Assembly (NCBI RefSeq): GCF_008932295.1
Contig: NZ_WBWA01000019.1
Span: 23,903-87,902, forward strand
DNA from: Brucella tritici
GTDB lineage: Bacteria > Pseudomonadota > Alphaproteobacteria > Rhizobiales > Rhizobiaceae
Length of the DNA: 64,000 nt
Direction: 5' to 3'
The position numbers and the translations under genes were made by a program. The notes under the pieces were generated by a model. That model was not told the origin of the DNA. It was given only the letters and a program-made list of their open reading frames with translations, and made no database searches. This document shows positions 44,556 to 51,841 of the stretch, in pieces (within the stretch, counting starts at the first letter, position 1; every line of letters begins with the position of its first letter).

Positions 44556-44587
44556 ATTTGCAAATAGCGAAATGCGAATTTGCAAAT
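44556..44587. promoter_or_regulatory. two ATTTGCAAAT palindromes, candidate PccR operators
   Basis: Identical perfect 10-bp palindromes lie at 44556-44565 and 44578-44587, centre to centre 22 bp (two helical turns). The second abuts the regulator ATG at 44588. TTTGCAAA is the motif reported for PccR-type short-chain fatty acyl-CoA regulators of alphaproteobacteria. Confidence 0.75.
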
Positions 44588-46000
44588 ATGGCACCGAGAA
44601 AACTTTATATCGGCAGAAAGATACGAGAAATACGCGAGCAACATAAGGCAACCCAGTCGGGCTTTGCTGAACGCCTCGGTATTTCAACGAGTTACCTCAA
44701 TCAGATTGAAAACAACCAGCGGCCTGTTTCTGCTGCGGTCCTGTTAGCGTTGGCCGAAAACTACCAGATCGATATAGGCGCTATTTCGCTGGGGGATGAT
44801 GATCGGTTGCTTTCAGCAGTTTCTGAAGCGCTCGCCGATCCCGTTTTTGACAATTACAAGCCGAACTTACAGGAACTGAAGCTTATTACGCAAAATGCGC
44901 CGGGGCTGGCGCATGCGCTGATAGCGTGCCACCAGGCCTATCGTCGTAACAGCGAGCAGCTCGCAAGTCTGGATAATCAGCTCGGTCGCGCTCCTTCCAC
45001 TGCCGAGCCTGCGCCTTATGAGGAAGTTCGCGACTTTTTCCATTTTATCGACAATTACGTACATGAGATTGATATTGCGGCAGAAAAGCTTGCTACGGAG
45101 CTAAATATTCCGGGCCGGGACATTGGCGTGGCCTTGCCGCAATATATGGAGGAACGCCACCGGGTGCATATTGCGCGGGCCGGGCCGGAAGAAGCGGTCC
45201 TGCGTCGGTTCGATCCTGCAGCACGTGTGCTTTATCTCAACCCCTATTCTCCCACTTCAACCCGCAATTTCCAGATCGCGTTCCAGATCGCTGAACTGGA
45301 AATGGAAGAACTGGTGAGCACGATTGCCAGACGAGCGGATTTTCGCTCTGCCGAGGCTGTTGAAATTTGCAAGATCGGCTTGCGCAACTATTTTGCCGGG
45401 GCGCTGATGCTGCCCTATCAGATATTCCTCTCGGCAGCGAAAGAGCTGCGCCATGACCTGGAACTGTTGGCGTCGCGTTTTGGGGCAAGTCTGGAGCAGG
45501 TCGCACATCGGCTCAGCACCTTGCAGCGTTCCGGCCATCGGGGCGTGCCGGTGTTCTTTGCGCGCATAGACCGGGCCGGAAATATCACGAAACGACACAG
45601 TGCCGCCAAGTTGCAGTTTGCACGCTATGGTGCTGCGTGCCCGCTGTGGAATGTGCATCAGGCGTTTGAGACACCGGGTCGGATCATCCGCCAACTGGCC
45701 GAAACACCGGATGGCGCGCGTTATCTTTGCATTGCGACAGAACTGACCAAGAGCGAGGGCGGCTTCAACGCACCCCAGCGGCGCTACGCTATCGCCCTTG
45801 GCTGCGAGGTGGCCTATGCGCAGGATTTCGTTTATGCGGACGGGCTCGATATCGCTGTCCGCTCTGCCTTCGATCCGATCGGTGTTTCCTGCCGTATTTG
45901 CGAGCGTGCTGAATGCGTGCAGCGGGCCGTTCCACCGCTAAAAAGCAGATTGGCGGTCGATCACGACCGCCGAGGAATATTGCCTTATCGTTTGCTCTGA
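44588..46000 (+). CDS. pccR: PccR-type short-chain fatty acyl-CoA transcriptional regulator
   Basis: This 470-residue protein has an N-terminal XRE-type HTH (residues about 6-62: IGRKIREIREQHKATQSGFA, then ISTSYLNQIENNQRPVS), a central IrrE/DUF955-like region and a C-terminal DUF2083 part with the cysteine cluster CRICERAEC. This is the layout of the ScfR family (PccR, RamB), which control propionate and acetate assimilation. The ATG at 44588 is chosen; an in-frame TTG at 44558 lies inside the first operator. It is divergent from pccB, its expected target, and is probably autoregulated. It ends 3 bases from the convergent DUF924 gene. Confidence 0.88.
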   Translation: MAPRKLYIGRKIREIREQHKATQSGFAERLGISTSYLNQIENNQRPVSAAVLLALAENYQIDIGAISLGDDDRLLSAVSEALADPVFDNYKPNLQELKLITQNAPGLAHALIACHQAYRRNSEQLASLDNQLGRAPSTAEPAPYEEVRDFFHFIDNYVHEIDIAAEKLATELNIPGRDIGVALPQYMEERHRVHIARAGPEEAVLRRFDPAARVLYLNPYSPTSTRNFQIAFQIAELEMEELVSTIARRADFRSAEAVEICKIGLRNYFAGALMLPYQIFLSAAKELRHDLELLASRFGASLEQVAHRLSTLQRSGHRGVPVFFARIDRAGNITKRHSAAKLQFARYGAACPLWNVHQAFETPGRIIRQLAETPDGARYLCIATELTKSEGGFNAPQRRYAIALGCEVAYAQDFVYADGLDIAVRSAFDPIGVSCRICERAECVQRAVPPLKSRLAVDHDRRGILPYRLL

Positions 46001-46003
46001 ATG

Positions 46004-46546
46004 TCAGAAGCCGGCATGTTCCTTGAGGAACTCGGCTTCCTCATGGGTTGTATCGCGGCCAAGCACCTTATTGCGATGGGGAAAGCGTCCAAAGCGTTCG
46101 ATGATATCGTGATGCTGACGGGCAAAGCCGAGCGAGAACTCGTCGCCGAGCCTTTCGTAGAGATCGACGCAACGCTTCTGGTCGCTCAGATATTCGCTAT
46201 GCATGAACGGCAGATAGAAGAACTGGCGTTGTTCTGGTGACAGTTTCCGGTCGAAATCATGATCGAGCGCCTGTGCCGCCACATCACGGGCTAATCCGTC
46301 GCTTTCGAAAGAACGTGGTGAACCACGGAACATGTTGCGCGGAAACTGGTCGAACAGAATGGTAAGCGCAAGTGCGCTTTCCGGCTGCTGTTTCCAGTGT
46401 TCCAGCTTGTCGGCGCGAGCATCATCATAAGCTGCCAGAAATTTCTCACGAATTTCCGCGTCGATCTCGTCGCTTTTGCTGAACCAGTTTTCCCGCATCT
46501 TGGGTGAAAACCAGAAATCGAGAACGTCCTTGGGCTCGATAGTCAT
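46004..46546 (-). CDS. DUF924 family protein
   Basis: This 180-residue protein belongs to the DUF924 (TPR-like) family: DVLDFWFSPKMRENWFSKSD at the start, LALTILFDQFPRNMFRGSPR, and FFYLPFMHSEYLSDQKRCVD, followed by HHDIIERFGRFPHRN. The function of the family is unknown; it is soluble and all-helical. The ATG at 46546 has a strong ribosome site gaggagg. Palindromic repeats lie directly upstream, and the gene is convergent with pccR with only three bases between them. Confidence 0.9.
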   Translation of the reverse strand: MTIEPKDVLDFWFSPKMRENWFSKSDEIDAEIREKFLAAYDDARADKLEHWKQQPESALALTILFDQFPRNMFRGSPRSFESDGLARDVAAQALDHDFDRKLSPEQRQFFYLPFMHSEYLSDQKRCVDLYERLGDEFSLGFARQHHDIIERFGRFPHRNKVLGRDTTHEEAEFLKEHAGF

Positions 46547-46566
46547 GACAGGCCTCCTCTGGTTTT

Positions 46567-46612
46567 AGAGCGCATCCCGAAAAGTGTGAAACGGTTTTCG
46601 GAAAAGATGCGC
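46567..46612. repeat. short palindromic repeat (Bru-RS type)
   Basis: Arms gcgcatc (46570) and gatgcgc (46606-46612) with inner ccgaaaa/ttttcgg around gtgtgaaacgg. Same core as the repeat between pccB and pccA. Confidence 0.7.
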
Positions 46613-46628
46613 GCAAAAACAAATGATT

Positions 46629-46663
46629 AGAGCGTCGATCTGATCCAATCAGATCGACGCTCT
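46629..46663. repeat. perfect 16-bp inverted repeat, terminator-like
   Basis: agagcgtcgatctgat (46629-46644) and its exact complement (46648-46663) are separated by cca. It abuts the stop codon of the small lipoprotein gene (minus, 46664), so it could end that transcript. The agagcg ends are shared with other repeats in the window. Confidence 0.75.
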
Positions 46664-46837
46664 CTATTGTACTGGCTGGTTTGTGCCTTCCGGCTGCGGG
46701 CAGGGTGGTTCGCCCTTGAAATTGCGCGACATGCAGGCGAATCGGTCAAAGCTCTTGCCTGTGTCCATGGCGGCCTTGCCTGCTCCCCCACATCCAGCAA
46801 GAACAGCCAGAGAAATAAGAATGGCGAAGTTTTTCAT
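46664..46837 (-). CDS. small lipoprotein
   Basis: This 57-residue protein begins with a short signal peptide and lipobox (KNFAILISLAVLAGCGG, Cys at residue 16). The remaining 41 residues (AMDTGKSFDRFACMSRNFKG, then PPCPQPEG) are polar and have two more cysteines that could form a disulfide. The start is the ATG at 46837, with aaagga before it; the frame is open upstream to 46909 without a ribosome site. Its stop codon touches a perfect hairpin. No known family; envelope location is inferred. Confidence 0.7.
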   Translation of the reverse strand: MKNFAILISLAVLAGCGGAGKAAMDTGKSFDRFACMSRNFKGEPPCPQPEGTNQPVQ

Positions 46838-46916
46838 GGGGGTCCTTTCAGGGGCCATGTGGTCTGTTCGTATAATAGGGATCGCAATCTGCAGCCGCAA
46901 CTGCGGCACCGATCAA

Positions 46917-47384
46917 CTAGCCTCTACCACGATAGTTGGGCACGACTTGTTCCGGTATCCAGACGTTCTGCGGAGCCGCTCCGGTTTGGAAGAATACGTC
47001 GATGGGAATACCGCCACGTGGATACCAATAGCCGCCGATCCTGAGCCATTCCGGCTCCAGAAGCTCCACGAGGCGCTTACCGATGGTCACGGTGCAGTCT
47101 TCGTGGAACGCGCCGTGATTGCGGAAGGAGAAAAGAAACAGTTTCAGGGATTTGCTTTCCACCAGCCATTGCCCTGGAACATAGTCGATCACTAGATGCG
47201 CGAAATCAGGCTGGCCTGTCATTGGGCAGAGCGAGGTGAATTCAGGCGCGGTGAAGCGAACACAATAAGGCGTTCCAGCTTGCGGATTTGCCACCCGTTC
47301 CAGGATGGCTTCCTCCGGAGATTGCGGTATCGAAGCGCTTGAGCCGAGCTGCTTTAGATCGGAATATATTGTCTTTTCAGACAT
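46917..47384 (-). CDS. queF: NADPH-dependent 7-cyano-7-deazaguanine reductase QueF
   Basis: QueF (155 residues) reduces preQ0 to preQ1 in queuosine biosynthesis, the only biological nitrile reduction in primary metabolism. The unimodular form is seen: [12 protein letters not shown] with the catalytic Cys-53 and Asp-60, the motif ESKSLKLF, and NHGAFHEDC. It is a single gene here, without queC, queD or queE. No preQ1 riboswitch is recognisable in the 50-100 bases upstream. Confidence 0.95.
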   Translation of the reverse strand: MSEKTIYSDLKQLGSSASIPQSPEEAILERVANPQAGTPYCVRFTAPEFTSLCPMTGQPDFAHLVIDYVPGQWLVESKSLKLFLFSFRNHGAFHEDCTVTIGKRLVELLEPEWLRIGGYWYPRGGIPIDVFFQTGAAPQNVWIPEQVVPNYRGRG

Positions 47385-47529
47385 TTGCGTGCCTTTGTTT
47401 CAAGCCACGTCGCAGTCTTGTCGCGCATGATTGCGCTTGTCCTTGTTTTTACCGGGTAGGCTGCGACCGGTGGCAAATTGCCAATGACGGGGGAGCTAGC
47501 AGACCACAACGATCCCGTAAAGAGTGCAA

Positions 47530-47556
47530 ACAAAAGCCCGCGCAAGGAGCGCGGGC
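47530..47556 (-). terminator. terminator of the DUF883-like gene
   Basis: An 8-bp GC stem (gcccgcgc at 47536-47543, gcgcgggc at 47549-47556, loop aagga) read on the minus strand is followed by ttttgttt. Confidence 0.85.
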
Positions 47557-47581
47557 ATAAGGATCAAACTGTTCTTGCTGT

Positions 47582-47899
47582 TCAGCGGCGATCAGAAATG
47601 GCACATCCGATGGCAACGCCGATGAGAATGCCGATAATTCCAGCAGTTCCGAAAAGTGTCGTGGCTGTGCCCGGATTTTCTCGAACCGTCTCGGCAACCA
47701 CTTGTCCGCGTTCACGCACGGCTTGCGCGGCATGACGGAAACGACCGGACGCATCATCCATGGCGTCTTCCGCGCGTTCTCTCAGCTCGCCAGAATGTGA
47801 CGCCAGTGACTTTGAAAGGCGCTTCAGTTCATTGCGCATATCGGCGATTTGCTTTTCGAGAGCCTGCTGGATGTCGTTCGTGATCTTTTCGTCGGCCAT
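47582..47899 (-). CDS. DUF883/ElaB-YqjD-like membrane-anchored protein
   Basis: This 105-residue protein has a long amphipathic helix (ITNDIQQALEKQIADMRNEL and on to RERAEDAMDDASGRFRHAAQ), then a single hydrophobic C-terminal segment (TTLFGTAGIIGILIGVAIGC). That layout matches the YqjD/ElaB family, small inner-membrane proteins that can bind ribosomes in E. coli. The start is the ATG at 47899; an open extension to 47956 is not typical. Family assignment is by layout, not by strong motifs. Confidence 0.72.
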   Translation of the reverse strand: MADEKITNDIQQALEKQIADMRNELKRLSKSLASHSGELRERAEDAMDDASGRFRHAAQAVRERGQVVAETVRENPGTATTLFGTAGIIGILIGVAIGCAISDRR

Positions 47900-48051
47900 T
47901 TGAAGTCTCCGTTGAATTGATGACGATAAAACGAGTGAAAACGCGTTAGGTTCCATGCTGCGACAATGCGGTTAACAAACATGGTAAACCGCTCGTAAAC
48001 CATTTTAATTTAATCTTTTCGAATACAAGAACGATCTGGAGCGGGGCCAGA

Positions 48052-49182
48052 ATGTATATCGAAAAAGATGCACTTGTTGGTAGTTGCGAGCCGGTAGCCG
48101 CGCGTATTGTCCGTGCTGCTCGGTTGGCCCGACAGTGTGTTGACCAGCTTCAGCCAGACAATGTTCGTGCGCAGGCTGAAGCGGCTTTGACGCTTCTGCT
48201 TGATGATCCTTCGCCGAAAGTGCGTATGGCTATGGCAGATGTACTTTCGGCCAGTGTGCACTCGCCCCTGCATATTGTGACAGCGCTTGCCGCCGACCAG
48301 CCCGAGGTTGCGGGTTATATCCTTGCACGCTCGACGCTCCTCAGCGACGCAGATCTGATTGATCGTGTGGCCTACGGTGCGCCCTCGATGCAGGTTTTGG
48401 TTGCTGCGCGCCCGCATGTTTCATTTGCAGTCGCGGCGGCAATCGCCGAAGTTGGAAATAACGAGGCAGTTGCTGAAATGCTGTTTAACAGCTGTGCCCG
48501 TATCGCTCCGGTTTCATTCCGGCGCATAAGCGAACGCTGTGGTCATGATGCCCTCGTGCGCGAAGCTTTGCTGGCCCATCCGCGTCTTCCTGCGGAATGC
48601 CGTCATCTTCTGGCTGTGAAAGTCGGGGAGGTTTTGCAATCTCTTCCGCTGGTGAAATTGCTTCTGGGTGAACGCCGCGCCGATAAGGTTGTGGGTGATG
48701 CGACGGCTCGCGCATCCATGCAACTGGCGGAAACTTGTTCGCAGGAGGAACTTCCTGCGCTCGTCGAGCATCTGCGTCTGCGCGGTGAAATCACGACCAG
48801 TTTTGTTATCCGTGCCGTTGCCGGAGGCCGTATAGATTTCTTCGCGAGCTTGTTGGCTGCGCTTTCCGATCTCGATGACGCACGGATTTGTGCGATTATT
48901 TCCGGCGGTCGTCCGGCGGCACTTGCCGCACTACTTCGCTCTGCGGGGTTGAGTGATGCGACGCATGCGCCCCTGATTGTCGCAATCGAAGCCTGGCGGG
49001 CGGTTGCTGCCGGACGGATGCGGATGGGCGCCGCTGAAATGTCGGCTTTGATGTGCGACGCCGCAGGGGGCAGCCGGTTTGCTGCCGCCAATGACGATCT
49101 GGCTGCATTGCTGCGCTCGATCCATCTGGAGTTCATGCGTGAATCGGCACGGGACAGGCTGCAGGCTATTCCAGCAGCCTGA
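48052..49182 (+). CDS. DUF2336 domain protein
   Basis: This 376-residue protein belongs to the alphaproteobacterial DUF2336 family: all-helical, HEAT-like repeats such as LLLDDPSPKVRMAMADVLSA and the STLLSDADLIDRVAYG segment early on. The function is unknown. There is no signal peptide. It stands alone; the 150 bases before it have three GTAAAC/TTAAC-like repeats. Its stop codon is directly adjacent, with no base between, to the stop of the convergent VanZ-like gene. Confidence 0.88.
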   Translation: MYIEKDALVGSCEPVAARIVRAARLARQCVDQLQPDNVRAQAEAALTLLLDDPSPKVRMAMADVLSASVHSPLHIVTALAADQPEVAGYILARSTLLSDADLIDRVAYGAPSMQVLVAARPHVSFAVAAAIAEVGNNEAVAEMLFNSCARIAPVSFRRISERCGHDALVREALLAHPRLPAECRHLLAVKVGEVLQSLPLVKLLLGERRADKVVGDATARASMQLAETCSQEELPALVEHLRLRGEITTSFVIRAVAGGRIDFFASLLAALSDLDDARICAIISGGRPAALAALLRSAGLSDATHAPLIVAIEAWRAVAAGRMRMGAAEMSALMCDAAGGSRFAAANDDLAALLRSIHLEFMRESARDRLQAIPAA

Positions 49183-49530
49183 TCAGCTTTCCTGCCGAAA
49201 AGGCCGGATAAGGCTGAGGCCGTAACCGACCGCAATGCCGACTATGGCTCCGGCAGCTTTGAACACAAAGTCGATGAACTCGCCATGACGTCCGGGCGCG
49301 AGGCGCTGCATCAGTTCAAAAAGTGCAGCGCAGCCGACGGTCAGCAAAAGAACGCCCATCCAGTGGCGAGGGTAGGCGAGGGCAAATAAGGCGCCGACCA
49401 GAAAGAAAGCCGCAAACCGTTCAAGATCGACGGGCTCACCTGTTACGGGGCGGAATTTTATTGGACTGATTGTCACTGCGAGGATGGCCAGAAGTATCAT
49501 CCAGGCGCCAATGCGCAAAAATCGCTTCAT
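49183..49530 (-). CDS. VanZ-like membrane protein
   Basis: This 115-residue protein has about four hydrophobic segments and the VanZ-like pattern: AVTISPIKFRPVTG after the first helix, DLERFAAFFLVGALFALAYP, then ELMQRLAPGRHGEFIDFVFKA, with the conserved Asp-Phe before the last helix. VanZ-like proteins are linked to glycopeptide tolerance or to membrane phenotypes, but most are uncharacterised. It lies 11 bases after the 49542-49907 gene and probably shares its transcript. Confidence 0.85.
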   Translation of the reverse strand: MKRFLRIGAWMILLAILAVTISPIKFRPVTGEPVDLERFAAFFLVGALFALAYPRHWMGVLLLTVGCAALFELMQRLAPGRHGEFIDFVFKAAGAIVGIAVGYGLSLIRPFRQES

Positions 49531-49541
49531 AAGGAGCGCCT

Positions 49542-49907
49542 TTATTCATCCGTATGATCGCCGGGTGGCTCATCCTGCTTCGGGTCGCCACAACGTTGGT
49601 ACATTCGATCGGTTATTGATTTTTTCAATGCGTTACCGAATGGCAACTCATAATGGGAAATGACGTCGACGCCCATACACCATTTAACGTCATGAGGCGA
49701 CAGGCCATAATTGGTTTCGAGAAAACCAAGCGCATAATTCATGCCTTCGTCGCATTGCTCTGTCTGGCAGAAATTGCCGTCTCTGGCGAGCTGACGAATC
49801 GAGCCCTCGCCAATCTTCACCACGATTGGTTCGACGGCAAAAGGAGCCGCGCCGATCACCGCGATGACGACAAGTCCGATCAAAGTAAATTTTATAGAGC
49901 GCCGCAT
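49542..49907 (-). CDS. hypothetical membrane-anchored protein
   Basis: This 121-residue protein (from the ATG at 49907) has a basic start and one hydrophobic segment (KFTLIGLVVIAVIGAAPFAV). It then has a periplasmic-looking domain with four cysteines (GNFCQTEQCDEGM, VKWCMGVD, YQRCGDPK), which suggests two disulfides. The start is uncertain: ATG at 49949 and TTG at 49976 are in frame, none with a good ribosome site. It precedes the VanZ-like gene by 11 bases. No family is recognised. Confidence 0.65.
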   Translation of the reverse strand: MRRSIKFTLIGLVVIAVIGAAPFAVEPIVVKIGEGSIRQLARDGNFCQTEQCDEGMNYALGFLETNYGLSPHDVKWCMGVDVISHYELPFGNALKKSITDRMYQRCGDPKQDEPPGDHTDE

Positions 49908-50122
49908 GAATCGCCGTTTGTAACTGGTTTTCGCAAGTTCATAACGCATGAGCGGCAATATGATGGCAAGTCGCAATCAACTGGAAATCAAAGGAATCGC
50001 GGCATTTTCCAGACGACGCGCCTCATGAACGCGTTGAACGTTCGCGTTGATAAGTTGAATTGATCATTCCGGTTTCAGACCAAATTGTAGCTAGCGGTAT
50101 TTTAGTTTGCATCGGTTTAATG

Positions 50123-50138
50123 TTGACTTTTACGTAAA
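50123..50138 (+). promoter_or_regulatory. candidate MerR/LiuR-type operator
   Basis: The imperfect palindrome ttgacttttacgtaaa lies 75 bases before the MerR gene and overlaps a TTGACT -35-like hexamer. It resembles the TT-ACGTTTACGTAA pattern described for LiuR-type MerR regulators. Confidence 0.4.
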
Positions 50139-50156
50139 TGCAGGAGCACAACTTAC

Positions 50157-50182
50157 GCTCTAAATCCGATTTGGTTTAGAGC
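50157..50182. repeat. short palindrome gctctaaa/tttagagc
   Basis: 8-bp arms at 50157-50164 and 50175-50182. The same gctctaa ends occur in the other palindromic elements of this window. It lies between the putative operator and the MerR start. Confidence 0.5.
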
Positions 50183-50212
50183 CTGGTCCGCTTGATATAA
50201 GGCAGGAATGTT

Positions 50213-50602
50213 GTGGTGCGCGAATATTATACGATCACGGAGCTGACGCGCGAGTTCGGTATTTCAACCCGTACTTTGCGCTTCTATGAAGATGAAGGCT
50301 TGATTGCTCCCGTGAGGCGCGGTCGCACGCGACTGTTTCGTCCCGCTGATCGTCATCTCCTGAAGCAGATTTTACGTGGCAAGCGGCTCGGCTTTTCCAT
50401 TGCCGAAATTCACGAGATCATTCAGATGTATCGCGAACCGCCCGGCGAAACCGGGCAGCTGAAGCTGCTTATGAAGCGCGTCGAGGAAAAACGTGCTGAT
50501 CTTCGGCAGAAGCGTCGTGATATTTAGGAAACGCTGGGCGAACTTGATCAGATTGAGGAATCCTGCATCGAGCGTCTTGCCGAACTGGGCGTCAATACCT
50601 GA
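50213..50602 (+). pseudogene. MerR-family regulator with a premature amber stop
   Basis: The N-terminal MerR winged helix is intact (YTITELTREFGISTRTLRFY, then GRTRLFRPADRHLLKQILRG). After 104 codons there is TAG at 50525-50527. The same frame then goes on for 24 more sense codons with family-like sequence (ELDQIEESC, RLAELGV) to TGA at 50600-50602. A full protein would be about 129 residues, the usual length of LiuR-like MerR proteins. Start GTG at 50213 has gcagg before it. The truncated 104-residue product may still dimerise poorly. GAG or CAG to TAG is the simplest cause. Confidence 0.8.
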
Positions 50603-50608
50603 TCAGTT

Positions 50609-51589
50609 TTATTGGGTGTCGGGCACCGGAGAGCACATTTGTGCGATATCCTGAACCGTGCTGTTGTTTTCTTGATCGATCTTGCCGCTGAAGACATCAT
50701 CGAACAGTTTCGCCTTGTCCAGTTCCGTCACAACGCAGCCGCAGAACTGCTGGCATAGCTGTTCGCTACCGTTTTGCAGGCATGCAGCCACGCAGGATTG
50801 CGTGAAGGCTTCACGCGGTGTCGGCTGCGCGGGAGGCATCAGTTGCGAGAATACATAAACCAGTCCGATCAGCACTGGCTGATGAATGAGATAGAACGCC
50901 AGGCTATGCCTGCCGATGAATGTTAGCGGCTTTTCAAGAAACAGAGGTTTGATCCCGCCAGCCAATAGCTGGAGCCAGCCGAAACGCTGAAACATGCGAG
51001 CGGCAGCTATACCGACGAGAACCGCTCCGAACCACGGAAACAGCGGTACGTAGTCATTAGAGCGTGGCGTCACGGTCGAAAGTCCGACCCAACTCAGTGC
51101 AGGATTATTGAAAATATCAGCGCGTGCATAAAGCGGGGCGCTGATGACCAACGCGGCAACGATCAATGTTGCAATGGCAGGCAAACGCAGGAACAGAAGG
51201 CCGAGCACACTTGCCAGAGCGATCTGGTGAAGGATGCCGAAGAAGATAAAACTGTCCGGCGACATGTACCATGTGACGGCTGAAATCGCGGCTGCGGCAA
51301 CAGCGATCTGCACCAGGCGTTTCGTCATAGGCTTCCAGCGAATTCCGTTGCCATGCGCCAGAACAAGGCTGAAACCGACCAGAAACAGAAAGCTCGATGC
51401 AATACAGCGGGCGAAAAGTTTCCATCCGCCGTGAGCGGTCGTGGCAGGCGCCATATAGCCAAAAAACTCAAGATCCCAGCCAAAGTGATAGATCGCCATG
51501 GCGATCAGCGCGATCCCGCGTGCAATATCGATGCGCCCGAGGCGAATACGGGACGAAGTTACGGTATCTTGAAGCGCTATGTTAGACAT
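50609..51589 (-). CDS. DUF1624 (heparan-alpha-glucosaminide N-acetyltransferase-like) membrane protein
   Basis: This 326-residue protein has seven or eight membrane helices. It begins with the family motif RIDIARGIALIAMAIYHFGW, followed by SSFLFLVGFSLVLAHG, and has FIGRHSLAFYLIHQPVLIGL near the end. Related proteins are acyltransferase-like; the substrate is unknown. A C-terminal soluble tail of about 75 residues has five cysteines (CVAACLQNG, CQQFCGC), which is unusual beside the membrane part and may be a small disulfide domain. Start ATG 51589 with ggaagga. Confidence 0.85.
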   Translation of the reverse strand: MSNIALQDTVTSSRIRLGRIDIARGIALIAMAIYHFGWDLEFFGYMAPATTAHGGWKLFARCIASSFLFLVGFSLVLAHGNGIRWKPMTKRLVQIAVAAAAISAVTWYMSPDSFIFFGILHQIALASVLGLLFLRLPAIATLIVAALVISAPLYARADIFNNPALSWVGLSTVTPRSNDYVPLFPWFGAVLVGIAAARMFQRFGWLQLLAGGIKPLFLEKPLTFIGRHSLAFYLIHQPVLIGLVYVFSQLMPPAQPTPREAFTQSCVAACLQNGSEQLCQQFCGCVVTELDKAKLFDDVFSGKIDQENNSTVQDIAQMCSPVPDTQ

Positions 51590-51617
51590 GGTTCCTTCCG
51601 GCTGGATTGCAATGTCT

Positions 51618-51656
51618 AGAGCGGTCCAGTTAAAACAGGGTGGTTGGAGCCGCTCT
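51618..51656. repeat. palindromic repeat agagcgg/ccgctct
   Basis: 7-bp arms at 51618-51624 and 51650-51656 enclose 25 bases. A second degenerate half (aaaaccgcttcgcacttttggctcgaaaatgctc-like, 51687-51720) continues the Bru-RS pattern. Confidence 0.5.
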
Positions 51657-51841
51657 AAATATTTGTTTTATCGCATTATCCTACGCAAAACCGCTTCGCA
51701 CTTTTGGCTCGAAAATGCTCAGGTGTTTTTCGATTCCCGGCAGATCTCTAACACAGCCTTTTGCAACACTATAGTATGCAGGCGCACACGGATTCGTGCT
51801 GGCATTGGCGCACGCAAAGGGCCTGATATTGGAGGGTTTGG

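Noticed and set aside
47385..47460. preQ1 riboswitch upstream of queF
   Set aside because: I found no H-type pseudoknot pattern or conserved aptamer core by eye.
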